Virus record (IMG/VR): IMGVR_UViG_3300042471_001575
Span: 1-49,651 of that record
DNA from: a virus
Length of the DNA stretch: 49,651 nt
Reading direction: 5' to 3' (one strand)
Shown: in pieces, positions 1 to 7,869 of the stretch
Layout of the letters: every line of letters starts with the position of its first letter
Position numbering within the stretch: position 1 is the first letter of the stretch
Notes under the pieces: model-generated
Told to the model about the DNA's origin: nothing
Databases searched by the model: none
The model's input: the letters and a program-made list of their open reading frames with translations, nothing else
Translations under genes and position numbers: made by a program

Positions 1-546
1 TGCCTTATAGGAGTTTTCGGCGTAGAGCATGATGCGGGCCTCGCCCCCGGCATTGAGTAATAGATGCAGTTGATCGATAATCAGTTGTGGCGTTTCTGAA
101 TGATGTATCACTCCAAAACTATAGATCAAGTCAAACTTTTGACCTTGGAATATCTGGCCAATCTCTTCAGCATTGCCTATCAAGAATCGGCCTGCTAATC
201 CTTCCACTTGAAATCTCTGCTGGGCCAACTTCACTGATTCGTCAGATAAATCAAAACCGGTATAGTCAGCACCTGCACGGGCAAACTCAGCAGCATCGGT
301 GCCTATGCCTACACCAATTTCAAGCACACTTTTGCCTGAACAATTGTCAAATCCAGCAAATTGTGGAATATGCGGTTCTACAAAATATCTACGTTGAGTG
401 ACTTCCTGGTAGTACTCTAGTGTGCCCACGGGCTGCGTGCTGTGCCTGATGTTGCAGGGTCGGCGATTCCAGTATTCGCGGATGTTGGACAGTGTGGCTT
501 CTGCGGCGGGAGTACTTAACTCCTGTTTGATTTCTTCTGTGATCAT
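1..546 (-). CDS. Class I SAM-dependent methyltransferase (C-terminus cut by window edge)
   Basis: The reading frame starts with ATG at 546 and stays open to base 1, giving 182 residues without a stop. Residues 74-82 (VLEIGVGIG) form the glycine-rich SAM-binding loop of class I methyltransferases. An acidic residue in TGFDLS (about 97-102) and the [12 protein letters not shown] stretch (138-149) fit the later motifs of the Methyltransf_11/25 type. The start overlaps the stop of the upstream glycosyltransferase gene as ATGA, so the two are probably translationally coupled. The substrate is unknown. Together with the glycosyltransferase it may modify a sugar or a virion/cell-surface glycan (inference). 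Confidence 0.8.
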   Translation of the reverse strand, partial: MITEEIKQELSTPAAEATLSNIREYWNRRPCNIRHSTQPVGTLEYYQEVTQRRYFVEPHIPQFAGFDNCSGKSVLEIGVGIGTDAAEFARAGADYTGFDLSDESVKLAQQRFQVEGLAGRFLIGNAEEIGQIFQGQKFDLIYSFGVIHHSETPQLIIDQLHLLLNAGGEARIMLYAENSYKA

Positions 547-1262
547 CGGATTTGTCCTGTGTGTCTTGCCAGTCGCTCGCGCCAGGTCATTAGATCGCGC
601 TGGCGATCCGGATGTGCATAATCCACAGGATTGGTAGGATCTTTGCCATCTGCAGAGTAACTGGTTTCTCGGTAGGTTTCGTCGTTGTTGCCGCCAGTGA
701 TGTCAGCACGATTATGATATACATCCACGCGGATGTTGAGCATACGAGTCAGTGGTGCGGTTACATTGTATATCCACCAATCCGAATGGACCACCGGAGA
801 AATCTCTTTAAATAGTTTAACCCAGCCCTGTGGTATGATAGGAAACAATGCAAATGGATGCTGGTGATTGATGCACTGCATACGCAGGCATCCAAAATAA
901 TCAGGATACTTCAGTACCTCTCGATCCCAGGCATTGGTCAGCATGACCGCATCGTCGTTCCAGAACATGATCCAATCGCCAGTGGCGTGGCTACCTAAGA
1001 GGTTTACATAGCGATGCAGTTGGGTATAACCATAACGCTCGCTTTCAAATATTTGCAATGTCACGCAGGGCCAATATCTGTTTAGATCGGGCCAGACCGT
1101 GGCAAAGAAATTTCTACTTTCGTCGTCGTCGCGGTCATATGCTATGAGTATTTCAAGTTCGCCGTCACCGGAAAAGTTATTACAGATGCTGGTAAGACTG
1201 GTTACCAAGGCACGGGCTCGCTTGCGCGTGGGCAATAGCACTGATATTTTTTGTGTTTTCAT
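543..1262 (-). CDS. Glycosyltransferase family 2-like protein
   Basis: A 239-residue protein with a GT-A nucleotide-sugar fold signature. It opens with a beta strand and loop [10 protein letters not shown] (residues 7-16), has an acidic DRDDDES segment at 43-49, and WNDD at 101-104 fits the DXD-like metal/nucleotide-binding site. Family 2 enzymes move a sugar from a nucleotide donor to an acceptor glycan or protein. No membrane segment is visible, so it should be cytoplasmic. The stop overlaps the ATG of the methyltransferase. Donor and acceptor cannot be read from sequence. It may decorate virion proteins, phage DNA or host surface sugars. Confidence 0.7.
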   Translation of the reverse strand: MKTQKISVLLPTRKRARALVTSLTSICNNFSGDGELEILIAYDRDDDESRNFFATVWPDLNRYWPCVTLQIFESERYGYTQLHRYVNLLGSHATGDWIMFWNDDAVMLTNAWDREVLKYPDYFGCLRMQCINHQHPFALFPIIPQGWVKLFKEISPVVHSDWWIYNVTAPLTRMLNIRVDVYHNRADITGGNNDETYRETSYSADGKDPTNPVDYAHPDRQRDLMTWRERLARHTGQIR

Positions 1263-1298
1263 AATACTATGTAGCGGGCTTGGTCATCGAGAAATAAT

Positions 1299-1742
1299 TT
1301 ATGCCAAGGGTAGGCCCTGATCATCCACTTCTATCCAACTGTAGTCGCCTAGCCATTTGACTCTGGCTAGATATTGATAATGGTCTGGTGCGCTGGCGTG
1401 CCAGTCGTTGGGACCCAGCATACTCAATCTGAGGGTATTCTGGATAGAGTCCTGCAGTAACCAATAGCATTGATTGTGATAAATCTGGAAATCGTAGCGG
1501 GCCGAATGAACCCAGTCAGTGACATCTAATCTGCGTTTTATTCCAGCAGCCTGTTGTTGTAGCACCGACACCAACTGCATAATACGATCATACTCTTGTT
1601 GAGCGTGTAGCCTAGCAACATTCAGCATGATATCTTTCTGCTGAGTCACTGGCACAAGATCAAATGCAGGTGCTCCGACTTCTGTTGGATAAGGTGTTAC
1701 GTTACGATTGATGAATGACACCAGGCTGTTGCCAGCCTTCAT
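1299..1742 (-). CDS. Conserved phage hypothetical protein (DUF2452-like)
   Basis: The frame is open from 1889, but the upstream gene ends at 1771, and the first ATG after that stop is at 1742. I therefore choose a 147-residue product beginning MKAGNSLVSF. The segment VTPYPTEVGAPAF near the N-terminus, followed by a glutamine-rich helix, resembles the DUF2452 family that I recall from marine T4-like phages. No catalytic motif is visible and the function is unknown. The middle (QQEYDRIMQLVSVLQQQAAG) is probably helical or coiled coil. The start choice is moderately certain because the ribosome site is weak. Confidence 0.6.
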   Translation of the reverse strand: MKAGNSLVSFINRNVTPYPTEVGAPAFDLVPVTQQKDIMLNVARLHAQQEYDRIMQLVSVLQQQAAGIKRRLDVTDWVHSARYDFQIYHNQCYWLLQDSIQNTLRLSMLGPNDWHASAPDHYQYLARVKWLGDYSWIEVDDQGLPLA

Positions 1743-1770
1743 ATCAAAACTGTCCCGCCCCTTGGCGGAG

Positions 1771-2484
1771 TTAGTCTTGTCCACTCTTGGTATCTGCTGA
1801 CAGACCCAGCATGGGACGGTGATCAAATTTGTAGTCTTTGTATTTGCCGCGAGCATCCACATAGTGCAAGAAAGCCTGGATATGTTCACGCCCGGTATAT
1901 TCTTCTCTCCAATGTTCTAAATCAGTGCCGTGATAGACCAACATATCACCCGGCGCCAGGGTCACAGCCGACGTTTTGCCAGCATAGTTTTTGATATAGA
2001 TAGGATAAGGGTCTTTCACGTCGTAGTCAATACAGGCTGTGGTGCTGAATTGGCAGCTGGGGCGATCCTTGTGTACTTTCATATCTGCTCCTGCATACAT
2101 GATTCTAGCATAGGTATAGCAAGGATGCAGTTTCTTGCCAATCACTATTTCCATGGCAGGTTGCATTTCAACCATGAGTGCTTCAAAAGCGTAAAAACCA
2201 TAGTGGGGAAAACTATAAGGTACCTGACCATCCTCAAATGCTCTGACGTGTTCCAAGGGTGCGTTGCGATAAAAGTATGAACACCTGCGATGCATCCTAA
2301 ATTGTTCTGCCAGCACCCTACAGGTCTGAGGCTCAATTATGCCACGTGCCACCGCATATCCATTGGTGACAAAATCCTTGTGTAGTTTATCGAATTTTTG
2401 ATCCCGTGCTGGTGCTATTTTGGTCGCAGTGGTTTTCGTAGATTTAACCTTTTTTGCTGGAGATTTGACTGCTGTTTCTTTCAT
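1771..2484 (-). CDS. Fe(II)/2-oxoglutarate-dependent oxygenase-like protein
   Basis: The start is placed at ATG 2484, because the longer frame runs back into the tRNA-Ser gene. The 237-residue product opens with a Lys/Ala/Thr-rich tail (about 30 residues). HKD at 138-140 matches the HxD iron-binding pair. Further on, MLVYHGTDLEHW followed by GREHIQAFLHY fits the distal histidine and the final strand of the double-stranded beta-helix fold. Such enzymes hydroxylate proteins, nucleic acids or small molecules using Fe(II), O2 and 2-oxoglutarate. The target is unknown. Genes of this type are common in marine T4-like phages (family knowledge). It is encoded just downstream of tRNA-Ser. Confidence 0.7.
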   Translation of the reverse strand: MKETAVKSPAKKVKSTKTTATKIAPARDQKFDKLHKDFVTNGYAVARGIIEPQTCRVLAEQFRMHRRCSYFYRNAPLEHVRAFEDGQVPYSFPHYGFYAFEALMVEMQPAMEIVIGKKLHPCYTYARIMYAGADMKVHKDRPSCQFSTTACIDYDVKDPYPIYIKNYAGKTSAVTLAPGDMLVYHGTDLEHWREEYTGREHIQAFLHYVDARGKYKDYKFDHRPMLGLSADTKSGQD

Positions 2485-2501
2485 GTTTATCTTTCTAATA
2501 T

Positions 2502-2592
<91 letters not shown>

Positions 2593-2605
2593 TGTGTATT
2601 AGTTA

Positions 2606-3451
2606 TTAAGTCCAAAGATACTGACGTAATTTAATGAGACGTATCATCATATCCTCATCTTCTTGCTCATATCTCTGTTCTAGTTCCTGCACTTGATCGA
2701 TCATGTCTGTGCGACGGCGCCGATCCTGGAGATCGTTGCTTTCCCATATTCCAAACACCGAATCGTCATTCTTGTTGTCATTCAGGCGGCTGTTGACGTA
2801 ATCACTCCAACCTGACACATCATGTGGGTCCAGCCGGTTAGGGCGCATTTGGGTCCACCAAAGATACAGATTGATACACTCCACAGCATTCTTGGCCTGT
2901 GCAGTAGGCTGACCATAGTCAGGGTGGCTGGGATTCACACCCGAGTCTTCATCATAGACCAAACCTGCGGCCCAGCGTAAAGCATCCAATCCGGCTTCGC
3001 GTGATCTCCAGGTACGCCAACGCAACCACCCACGGGCATAAAAAGGTGCGTGATATTTTTCTCTTGCTTCCGGGTCCCAGGCAATGTTCCACCAAGCCTG
3101 CTCAACTTCCACAAAGTCAACCAGTTCGTTAAACAAGCAGGGAAGAAATCGATTGCCCACATCGCACCACGTACCCGGCCGGATGTCCTTTGGGTGTGCT
3201 GTGAGTTTATGTGTGCCCGTGACCCAGCGATTGTTCACATAATACTTGACAGCGTAAATCTTATCAGGCACAAACATCACAATATTTTGCAAGTGATCAA
3301 GGCCCTCTTCGGCCAGCCAATATCTAAATGAATGAGTTGTTTTGGCAGTGCGACGCCAATCGCGCCATTGCTCACTGGTGCCAGCCGACAACTTTGGTGT
3401 GCCGCGCAACCAATCAGCAAAACGTGAGCAACTCCAATAATTCGATCTCAT
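2606..3451 (-). CDS. Conserved phage hypothetical protein, tryptophan-rich
   Basis: A 281-residue protein if started at ATG 3451; a TTG nine codons upstream (3478) would also be possible. It is rich in Trp, Tyr and charged residues (for example WWNIAWDPEAREKY and LRWRTWRSREAG) and ends with an acidic coiled-coil-like segment (QVQELEQRYEQEDEDMM). There is no signal peptide, membrane span or known catalytic motif. Proteins of similar make-up are hypothetical in T4-like phages. It lies between the AhpCD terminator and tRNA-Ser. No function can be assigned. Confidence 0.7.
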   Translation of the reverse strand: MRSNYWSCSRFADWLRGTPKLSAGTSEQWRDWRRTAKTTHSFRYWLAEEGLDHLQNIVMFVPDKIYAVKYYVNNRWVTGTHKLTAHPKDIRPGTWCDVGNRFLPCLFNELVDFVEVEQAWWNIAWDPEAREKYHAPFYARGWLRWRTWRSREAGLDALRWAAGLVYDEDSGVNPSHPDYGQPTAQAKNAVECINLYLWWTQMRPNRLDPHDVSGWSDYVNSRLNDNKNDDSVFGIWESNDLQDRRRRTDMIDQVQELEQRYEQEDEDMMIRLIKLRQYLWT

Positions 3452-3486
3452 TTGACTATTATGTATTACACGACTCAAGAAGTCAA

Positions 3487-3517
3487 GAAAAAAGGTGACG
3501 TTTTGGCATCACCTTTT
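3487..3517 (-). terminator. Rho-independent terminator after ahpD
   Basis: Read on the minus strand, AAAAGGTGA pairs perfectly with TCACCTTTT (3509-3517 with 3490-3498) around a 10-nt loop, and the stem runs into a T-tract. It begins about 22 nt after the ahpD-like stop codon and closes the two-gene ahpCD-like unit. Confidence 0.8.
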
Positions 3518-3538
3518 GACCGCCTCTGCCCGACCAAA

Positions 3539-4054
3539 CTATTGTGCCAGCACTCGGCTCACTGCTGTGATCACGGCAGCTATGCGACCAATGTCACGCA
3601 ATTGCTCCACCGTGTAGCCCGCTGACTTCAGTGTTTCATAATGTGCTTTGACACAGAAGTGACACTTGCCAACAATGCTGGCAGACAGTGCATATGCTTC
3701 AAACCGCTCACGTGTGGTACCACCGTGCGTGGCTATGGCATTCATGCGCAACTGCGGTGGCAATCCCGACAGGTTGGCATCTTCTGCCATTTCTACGTAA
3801 GGATACCATACATTGTTCATGGCCATGAGGCTTGCGGCTGTGACAGCGGCTTCTGCTTCTTTCTGATCAGCAATCTGGCTCTGCATCCAGGTCCATAACT
3901 TGGTATTACCTGAAGCAAAGGCTGCTGCCAGGGCCACTGCTTCGGCTTCCTCCTGCGGCAGCGTTGAACGCTTGACCACCGCGTCTATGTTGAGACGTGT
4001 GTCTTTGGCATAGTCAGGAATGGTTTCTTTCAGTTTATCAACCCAGGCAGTCAT
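3539..4054 (-). CDS. ahpD: AhpD-like alkylhydroperoxidase
   Basis: A 171-residue protein started at ATG 4054, which overlaps the TAA of the ahpC-like gene as TAATG. AhpD is a thiol reductant that recycles AhpC and has weak peroxidase activity. Residues CHFCVKAH (131-138) give the CxxC active site and the downstream histidine. E119 lies about 12 residues before it, as in the Glu-Cys-Cys-His relay described for Mycobacterium AhpD. The length fits the family (about 175). The protein is mostly alpha-helical and cytoplasmic. With ahpC it forms a compact operon with its own promoter and terminator, which is unusual on a phage. Confidence in the family is high; the physiological partner is inferred. 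Confidence 0.88.
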   Translation of the reverse strand: MTAWVDKLKETIPDYAKDTRLNIDAVVKRSTLPQEEAEAVALAAAFASGNTKLWTWMQSQIADQKEAEAAVTAASLMAMNNVWYPYVEMAEDANLSGLPPQLRMNAIATHGGTTRERFEAYALSASIVGKCHFCVKAHYETLKSAGYTVEQLRDIGRIAAVITAVSRVLAQ

Positions 4055-4587
4055 TACAGTGTTTCTCCACCTACTGCACGATTGCAAGCACACTTTTCAC
4101 CGGTCTGCAGTGCATCAAGTATGCGCAGGGTTTCTTCGCTGGAGCGACCAACGTTGAGATTGTTCACTGTGACATGCTGGATCACATTGTCTGGATCAAT
4201 GATGAATGTTGCGCGAAGTGCAGCGCCTGCAGGTGCGTAGAACACGCCCAGTTGATCAATCAAGCTCAGTTCGCCGCGCTGTGTGTCAGCAAACTGGATA
4301 TGTCGGATTTTCTTAAGATCTTCGTGTGCTGCCTGCCAAGCCAGTTTGCAAAACTCATTGTCTGTTGAGCCTGTGAGCAGGACTGCGTCACGGTCAGCAA
4401 AATCTGAGAACAACCGGTCGTAAGCCACGATCTCTGTGGGGCAGACAAATGTAAAGTCTTTGGGGTAGTAAACAACGACTTTCCATTTGCCAGCAAATGA
4501 TTCTTCTGTAATGGTAAAGAAATCGTCTTTACCGGGATTGACACCTGTTACTGCAAATTTGGTTACTTGATCTCCTACTGTTTTCAT
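4054..4587 (-). CDS. ahpC: AhpC-like 2-Cys peroxiredoxin
   Basis: A 177-residue peroxiredoxin that would reduce H2O2, organic peroxides or peroxynitrite in the cytoplasm. The peroxidatic cysteine is C49 in DFTFVCPTE. The C-terminal GEKCACNR supplies C166/C168 in the place of the resolving cysteine, where the family more often has VCPA, so the resolving site is slightly atypical. AAGGAAACC precedes the ATG as ribosome site. The adjacent ahpD-like gene is its likely reductase. A promoter with a palindrome over its -10 box lies upstream. The gene is typical of bacteria rather than phages, so acquisition from a host is likely (inference). Confidence 0.93.
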   Translation of the reverse strand: MKTVGDQVTKFAVTGVNPGKDDFFTITEESFAGKWKVVVYYPKDFTFVCPTEIVAYDRLFSDFADRDAVLLTGSTDNEFCKLAWQAAHEDLKKIRHIQFADTQRGELSLIDQLGVFYAPAGAALRATFIIDPDNVIQHVTVNNLNVGRSSEETLRILDALQTGEKCACNRAVGGETL

Positions 4588-4631
4588 CTTGGTTTCCTTT
4601 TCTATTCAAGTGGATGGCAGCCCTATGCTGC

Positions 4632-4647
4632 ATTACAACATTGTAAT
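4632..4647. promoter_or_regulatory. Palindromic operator candidate before ahpC
   Basis: ATTACAACATTGTAAT is a perfect 7-bp inverted repeat with a 2-bp centre. It covers the -10 box of the predicted ahpC promoter, the place where a repressor would block RNA polymerase. It is not an obvious match to Fur or OxyR boxes; the symmetry and AT-rich arms loosely recall PerR/Fur-type operators. Confidence 0.45.
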
Positions 4648-4668
4648 AGTAATTATCTAGGAAATCAA
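4640..4668 (-). promoter_or_regulatory. Sigma70-like promoter for the ahpCD operon
   Basis: On the minus strand TTGATT (4663-4668) and TACAAT (4640-4645) are separated by exactly 17 nt. The predicted start of transcription is near 4633, about 45 nt before the ahpC ATG. The boxes match 4/6 and 5/6 of the bacterial consensus, so host RNA polymerase could use it early. Confidence 0.5.
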
Positions 4669-4721
4669 GTGAAATTATAGATTTTTCCAATAATTATTTT
4701 AATGATGATTATAAGAAAAAT

Positions 4722-5729
4722 CTATTGGACTTCTGGGGTATTTTGATGCTGCCAGGCCTGTATCGGCATGATGCAGTGTGTGGTTCTACAGTAATCCATG
4801 ATGTGTGGCACACAAAACAAACTACAACGATCACGATACTGACAAGATCGGCATTCGGGTAACTGCTCTATCCTTGTCAAACTGTGTTGCATGATATCCA
4901 CCACTTCTTGATACAAATTATCCTGAGTCCATGCATTATTTTTAAACAGTTTTAAACTGTCGTGTATCACAGGTATGCGCTCGTGATAAAACGGCAAGAA
5001 ATACAATCCACCGTTTCTATACAACAGATCTACACCGCGACCTTCATGATCTAGGGCGTTGGGCAAATTGATAGGCAAGTGGCTGCGCTCATTGAAAAAC
5101 TTTTGTGTGGTGCGTATGGTTCTCAGCAGAGTCAACGGATCATCCCTGCCGGCATTGAGTGCCAAGTCCATGCCAGGCAGCCAATCATAAACCTCACGCA
5201 CACGTTCAAAGATATCAGAATCAAATTCTTTTGGTTCCGCCGGCATATTGCCTATGAGATAAACCCTGCTGAGATCTAGCCCACGCTGTTGTAACAAGGT
5301 CTTGAATGTGTCAATATTACGTTTGAGTTTGGCGCTGTAGGCTTGGTGATCATAACTGCCTAACTCCAGGGGCACAGCAATCTTGATCCTAGGATGTGGA
5401 TAGTGTTCTGCTATTTCATCTGCTATATCTATCATCTGTTGCTGATTGTATCGCAAAGTAGTGCTGAATGTTATGCCAGCAAAACGTGTGGCCATGCGTT
5501 TGAGAGCAGGATCCAAACGCAGTTCTCGCTGGCTGCTGTGCCAGATATCTGTAGGGCCTAACCAAAAATTGCCTAACCAGAAATCTCGGGTATCCTCAAT
5601 GAGATTTTCTAATTGTTCAATGCCTTGCCCGTGTAGTTGATCTTGTCTGGGTATGACACAATCATTGCAGTTTAGTGCGCAACCAGCGGCAACGTCTACC
5701 AAGAGATCTATTTCGAATCGATTGAACAT
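4722..5729 (-). CDS. Radical SAM protein with SPASM-like C-terminus
   Basis: A 335-residue protein. C17, C21 and C24 (CALNCNDC) form the CxxxCxxC motif that binds the radical-SAM [4Fe-4S] cluster. The C-terminus has C293-x2-C296-x5-C302-x3-C306, then C314 and C319, the spacing of SPASM auxiliary-cluster domains. Such enzymes use a 5'-deoxyadenosyl radical to modify peptides, proteins or small molecules. No precursor peptide with a typical leader or core is recognisable beside it, so the substrate is unknown. It would need Fe-S supply, which fits the IscU/IscA genes elsewhere in the window. The tRNA-Thr gene follows its start on the upstream side. Confidence 0.8.
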   Translation of the reverse strand: MFNRFEIDLLVDVAAGCALNCNDCVIPRQDQLHGQGIEQLENLIEDTRDFWLGNFWLGPTDIWHSSQRELRLDPALKRMATRFAGITFSTTLRYNQQQMIDIADEIAEHYPHPRIKIAVPLELGSYDHQAYSAKLKRNIDTFKTLLQQRGLDLSRVYLIGNMPAEPKEFDSDIFERVREVYDWLPGMDLALNAGRDDPLTLLRTIRTTQKFFNERSHLPINLPNALDHEGRGVDLLYRNGGLYFLPFYHERIPVIHDSLKLFKNNAWTQDNLYQEVVDIMQHSLTRIEQLPECRSCQYRDRCSLFCVPHIMDYCRTTHCIMPIQAWQHQNTPEVQ

Positions 5730-5754
5730 GGTAATATTTACCCTAGAAGGTGTT

Positions 5755-5830
5755 TGGTGCCGGTTGTCGGATTCGAACTGACGACCTACTGATTACAAAT
5801 CAGTTGCTCTACCAACTGAGCTAAACCGGC
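5755..5830 (-). tRNA. tRNA-Thr (anticodon TGT)
   Basis: The acceptor GCCGGTT/AACCGGC pairs perfectly and is followed by A and an encoded CCA. Stem ACTGA/TCAGT carries loop TTTGTAA, giving anticodon TGT for ACA codons. The T-loop is TTCGAAT. Its first 10 nt overlap the 3' end of the carbamoyltransferase-like gene. Confidence 0.95.
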
Positions 5831-6726
5831 TTGAAACTGTCAATGTCTGGCAAAGGTATTCTCGTGTGGGTTTTGGCCAGAATTGCTCCAATGCTGCTGC
5901 CCGAGTCTCCTGCACAATACATAGTGTATGTATTTTTATAGTGTGTCTTGAATAATTTTCTAGCAGGCGTATTATAGGCACATCCGCCCATGAACACACA
6001 ACAATCGGTTTGGACCGAGTGTTTTGCCCAGGTGATACAATTTTGCAATTCTTCCAAAAACACAGATTGCACACCGGCTGCTATATCCTGTTTGGGCAGT
6101 GTGTATGGCCAATACCTGATACCTCGATGTAAATTGTATTTTAAATAGGGTTTCACAAGATCGTGAGTATGATAAGCACTGCCCAATTGGGCCAATGCAG
6201 TGATCTGAGATTCGTCTTTGGTTGGCCTATAACCCAGTAGTTTTGTGAATGCTGAATAAAACAGTCCCAGGCTATAGGGATATCGTCGGCTGTATAATTT
6301 TTTAAGATCATTGCCTTTGGCGTGCCAAATACTCACAGTATCTAGTTCGCCAATGGCATCTGCTACAAATATCACAGCCTGATCAAACTCACTGGCATAG
6401 TAGCCAGCAGCCGCGTGGCTGCCATGATGGTCGCCGTACACTATGTCAACATCTGTGATGCCAAATTGTGCAAGATAAATTTTGGGCAGTTCGGCCAGAT
6501 CTAAAGCATCGGCAAATTGTCCTGCACGTAATTGACGGTATTTTTTACGCCAGGGATTTTCATACCAAAAGATTTTATCGGGCCGGCCCAGTTCCAAAGC
6601 CCAGTCTATCATATCCTGGGTTAACTCTGTATCAATTGGAGACAGTAGATGTTTTACTAGAACATTATTTTGGAACACGGCAACACTGCTGTCGTGACTC
6701 AGCGCATTGATGCCCCAAAGTATCAT
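5821..6726 (-). CDS. Carbamoyltransferase-like protein (NodU/CmcH N-terminal domain only)
   Basis: A 301-residue protein beginning MILWGINALSHDSS, the ASKHA-type N-terminus of NodU/TobZ carbamoyltransferases. DHHGSHAAAGYY (99-110) holds the HHxxHAA motif, and DAIGELDT (123-130) is a second conserved acidic site. The usual family length is 550-600 residues, so the C-terminal YrdC-like half that makes carbamoyl-adenylate is missing. It may only bind substrate, use carbamoyl phosphate alone, or need a partner. Related genes are known in T4-like cyanophages. Its ATG overlaps the stop of a 33-residue gene (ATGA), and its stop lies inside tRNA-Thr. It probably acts on a sugar or nucleoside. Confidence 0.8.
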   Translation of the reverse strand: MILWGINALSHDSSVAVFQNNVLVKHLLSPIDTELTQDMIDWALELGRPDKIFWYENPWRKKYRQLRAGQFADALDLAELPKIYLAQFGITDVDIVYGDHHGSHAAAGYYASEFDQAVIFVADAIGELDTVSIWHAKGNDLKKLYSRRYPYSLGLFYSAFTKLLGYRPTKDESQITALAQLGSAYHTHDLVKPYLKYNLHRGIRYWPYTLPKQDIAAGVQSVFLEELQNCITWAKHSVQTDCCVFMGGCAYNTPARKLFKTHYKNTYTMYCAGDSGSSIGAILAKTHTRIPLPDIDSFKPV

Positions 6727-6824
6727 CTGTAGATGTAAGGATCTTGTTTTTGGCTGCGCTTTTGTTTGCGTCGATATCTCAATTCATTGAGCCATAGAAC
6801 TATAAATTCACGCAATTTTTTCAT
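6723..6824 (-). CDS. Tiny basic phage protein (33 residues)
   Basis: ATG at 6824 opens a 33-codon frame beginning MKKLREFIVLW and ending DPYIYR. It starts 17 nt inside the 3' end of the SGNH-like gene and ends with TGA overlapping the ATG of the carbamoyltransferase-like gene (ATGA), so it exactly fills the gap. The product is very basic (KKLR, RYRRKQKRSQKQ) with a short hydrophobic patch (FIVLWL). Similar short proteins ending DPFIY/DPYIY are, as I recall, found in T4-like marine phages. Function is unknown. Confidence 0.6.
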   Translation of the reverse strand: MKKLREFIVLWLNELRYRRKQKRSQKQDPYIYR

Positions 6825-7548
6825 CAAAGAACTCCTTGACTAATACCAATGCATCTTGATGTGCTAGATCGGATGGATGCTCTTCTACATGAGGATAACC
6901 CTTGGCCCACTCTACAAAACCATGAAGAGGTGGAAAAAAGAACCAAGGATCCATGTCTATCTGAGATAGTAGGCATTGTATGTTTTCATCCGGTAAAGAT
7001 TTACGGAAAAAGTTGTGTGCCACACTAAAGATATAGGGAATATCATTTGCTTTTAGAAAGTTTTGTAGTAAAACAATTTCCCTGAGCGTGACGTAGTATT
7101 CATAGATGTCGTCATGGCCCACGTGCCTATAAAAGTCATCAATAAATTTTAAAACTGATTGCTTGGATTTTTGTAGGTGTGACCCGGGACGAGTGTAATC
7201 TAATTTATTGAAATTATGCCACTGTGAATACAATGCTGCGCCGTCGGCAGATACCGGAGTAGACCATGGATTATATGCAAAACGAAACTCAAAGCGATTG
7301 AGAAAAGTCCAATTTACCACTACTAAAATGTCTTGTGTGAGGGCCTGCTGACAACTCAACATAACTGTTCTAGCAATGGCACTGTTGCTGTAGCCTGGCA
7401 CGGCCCGACACACATAGTCCCTAGACAGTTGACCGGCCAACAGTGCAGGCCAAGTCTTTAGACTGTGTTGCCATCGAGCCTGGTCATGATCTGACAATCC
7501 CGAACCATAAACAAAGCTATCGCCCCCGGCAATGAGCAATTTGGACAA
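6808..7548 (-). CDS. SGNH/GDSL-like hydrolase family protein
   Basis: A 246-residue protein with a TTG start at 7548 preceded by AAGGGAAC. Block I is GGDSFVYGSG (8-17) with the nucleophile serine at 11. Block II-like VPGYSNSAIAR follows, and near the C-terminus HPSDLAHQD (224-232) gives D227-x2-H230, the usual DxxH of the SGNH triad. Enzymes of this fold act as esterases or acetyl-hydrolases, often on glycans. There is no signal peptide. Given the neighbouring sugar-related genes, O-deacylation of a glycan is one idea (inference). The block III asparagine is not clear; VVNWTFLN may occupy that place. Confidence 0.65.
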   Translation of the reverse strand: MSKLLIAGGDSFVYGSGLSDHDQARWQHSLKTWPALLAGQLSRDYVCRAVPGYSNSAIARTVMLSCQQALTQDILVVVNWTFLNRFEFRFAYNPWSTPVSADGAALYSQWHNFNKLDYTRPGSHLQKSKQSVLKFIDDFYRHVGHDDIYEYYVTLREIVLLQNFLKANDIPYIFSVAHNFFRKSLPDENIQCLLSQIDMDPWFFFPPLHGFVEWAKGYPHVEEHPSDLAHQDALVLVKEFFDEKIA

Positions 7549-7560
7549 AGGTATGTTCCC

Positions 7561-7743
7561 TTATTCAGTAGCAGTCTGGCCAGGTGCATCCTTGCGTGTT
7601 TTGCTTTTGAAAACTTCTGCACCATACAACTCACCTTCAATCACGGTGAGTTTGCGAGCACGTTTGTGTGGACGATTCCAGTTGAATGCTAGATAGGTTT
7701 TGGCTGCTCGGGTCATGCGATAGTTTGATGTGGGTTTTTTCAT
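7561..7743 (-). CDS. Small basic phage protein (60 residues)
   Basis: A 60-residue frame from ATG 7743, preceded by AAGAGGAAACA as ribosome site. It is rich in Lys/Arg/Thr and contains TRAAKTYLAFNWNRPHKRARK. No domain or membrane span can be seen. It lies between tRNA-Asn and the SGNH-like gene in the same direction with short spacing. Its charge suggests nucleic-acid or protein binding, but no function can be stated. Confidence 0.55.
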   Translation of the reverse strand: MKKPTSNYRMTRAAKTYLAFNWNRPHKRARKLTVIEGELYGAEVFKSKTRKDAPGQTATE

Positions 7744-7760
7744 TGTTTCCTCTTGGTGTT

Positions 7761-7836
7761 TGGCTGGCTTACGTGGGCTCGAACCACGGACCTAGTGATT
7801 AACAGTCACTTGCTCTACCTACTGAGCTATAAGCCA
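7761..7836 (-). tRNA. tRNA-Asn (anticodon GTT)
   Basis: The acceptor TGGCTTA/TAAGCCA pairs perfectly, with discriminator G and encoded CCA. Stem AGTGA/TCACT holds loop CTGTTAA, anticodon GTT for AAC/AAT. The T-loop TTCGAGC is normal. Confidence 0.95.
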
Positions 7837-7869
7837 ATGTTGTTTATTATACTATAACTTATCTTGTTG

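Noticed and set aside
4722-5729. RiPP biosynthesis cluster around the radical SAM/SPASM gene
   Set aside because: No precursor peptide, leader-recognition domain, protease or transporter lies nearby.
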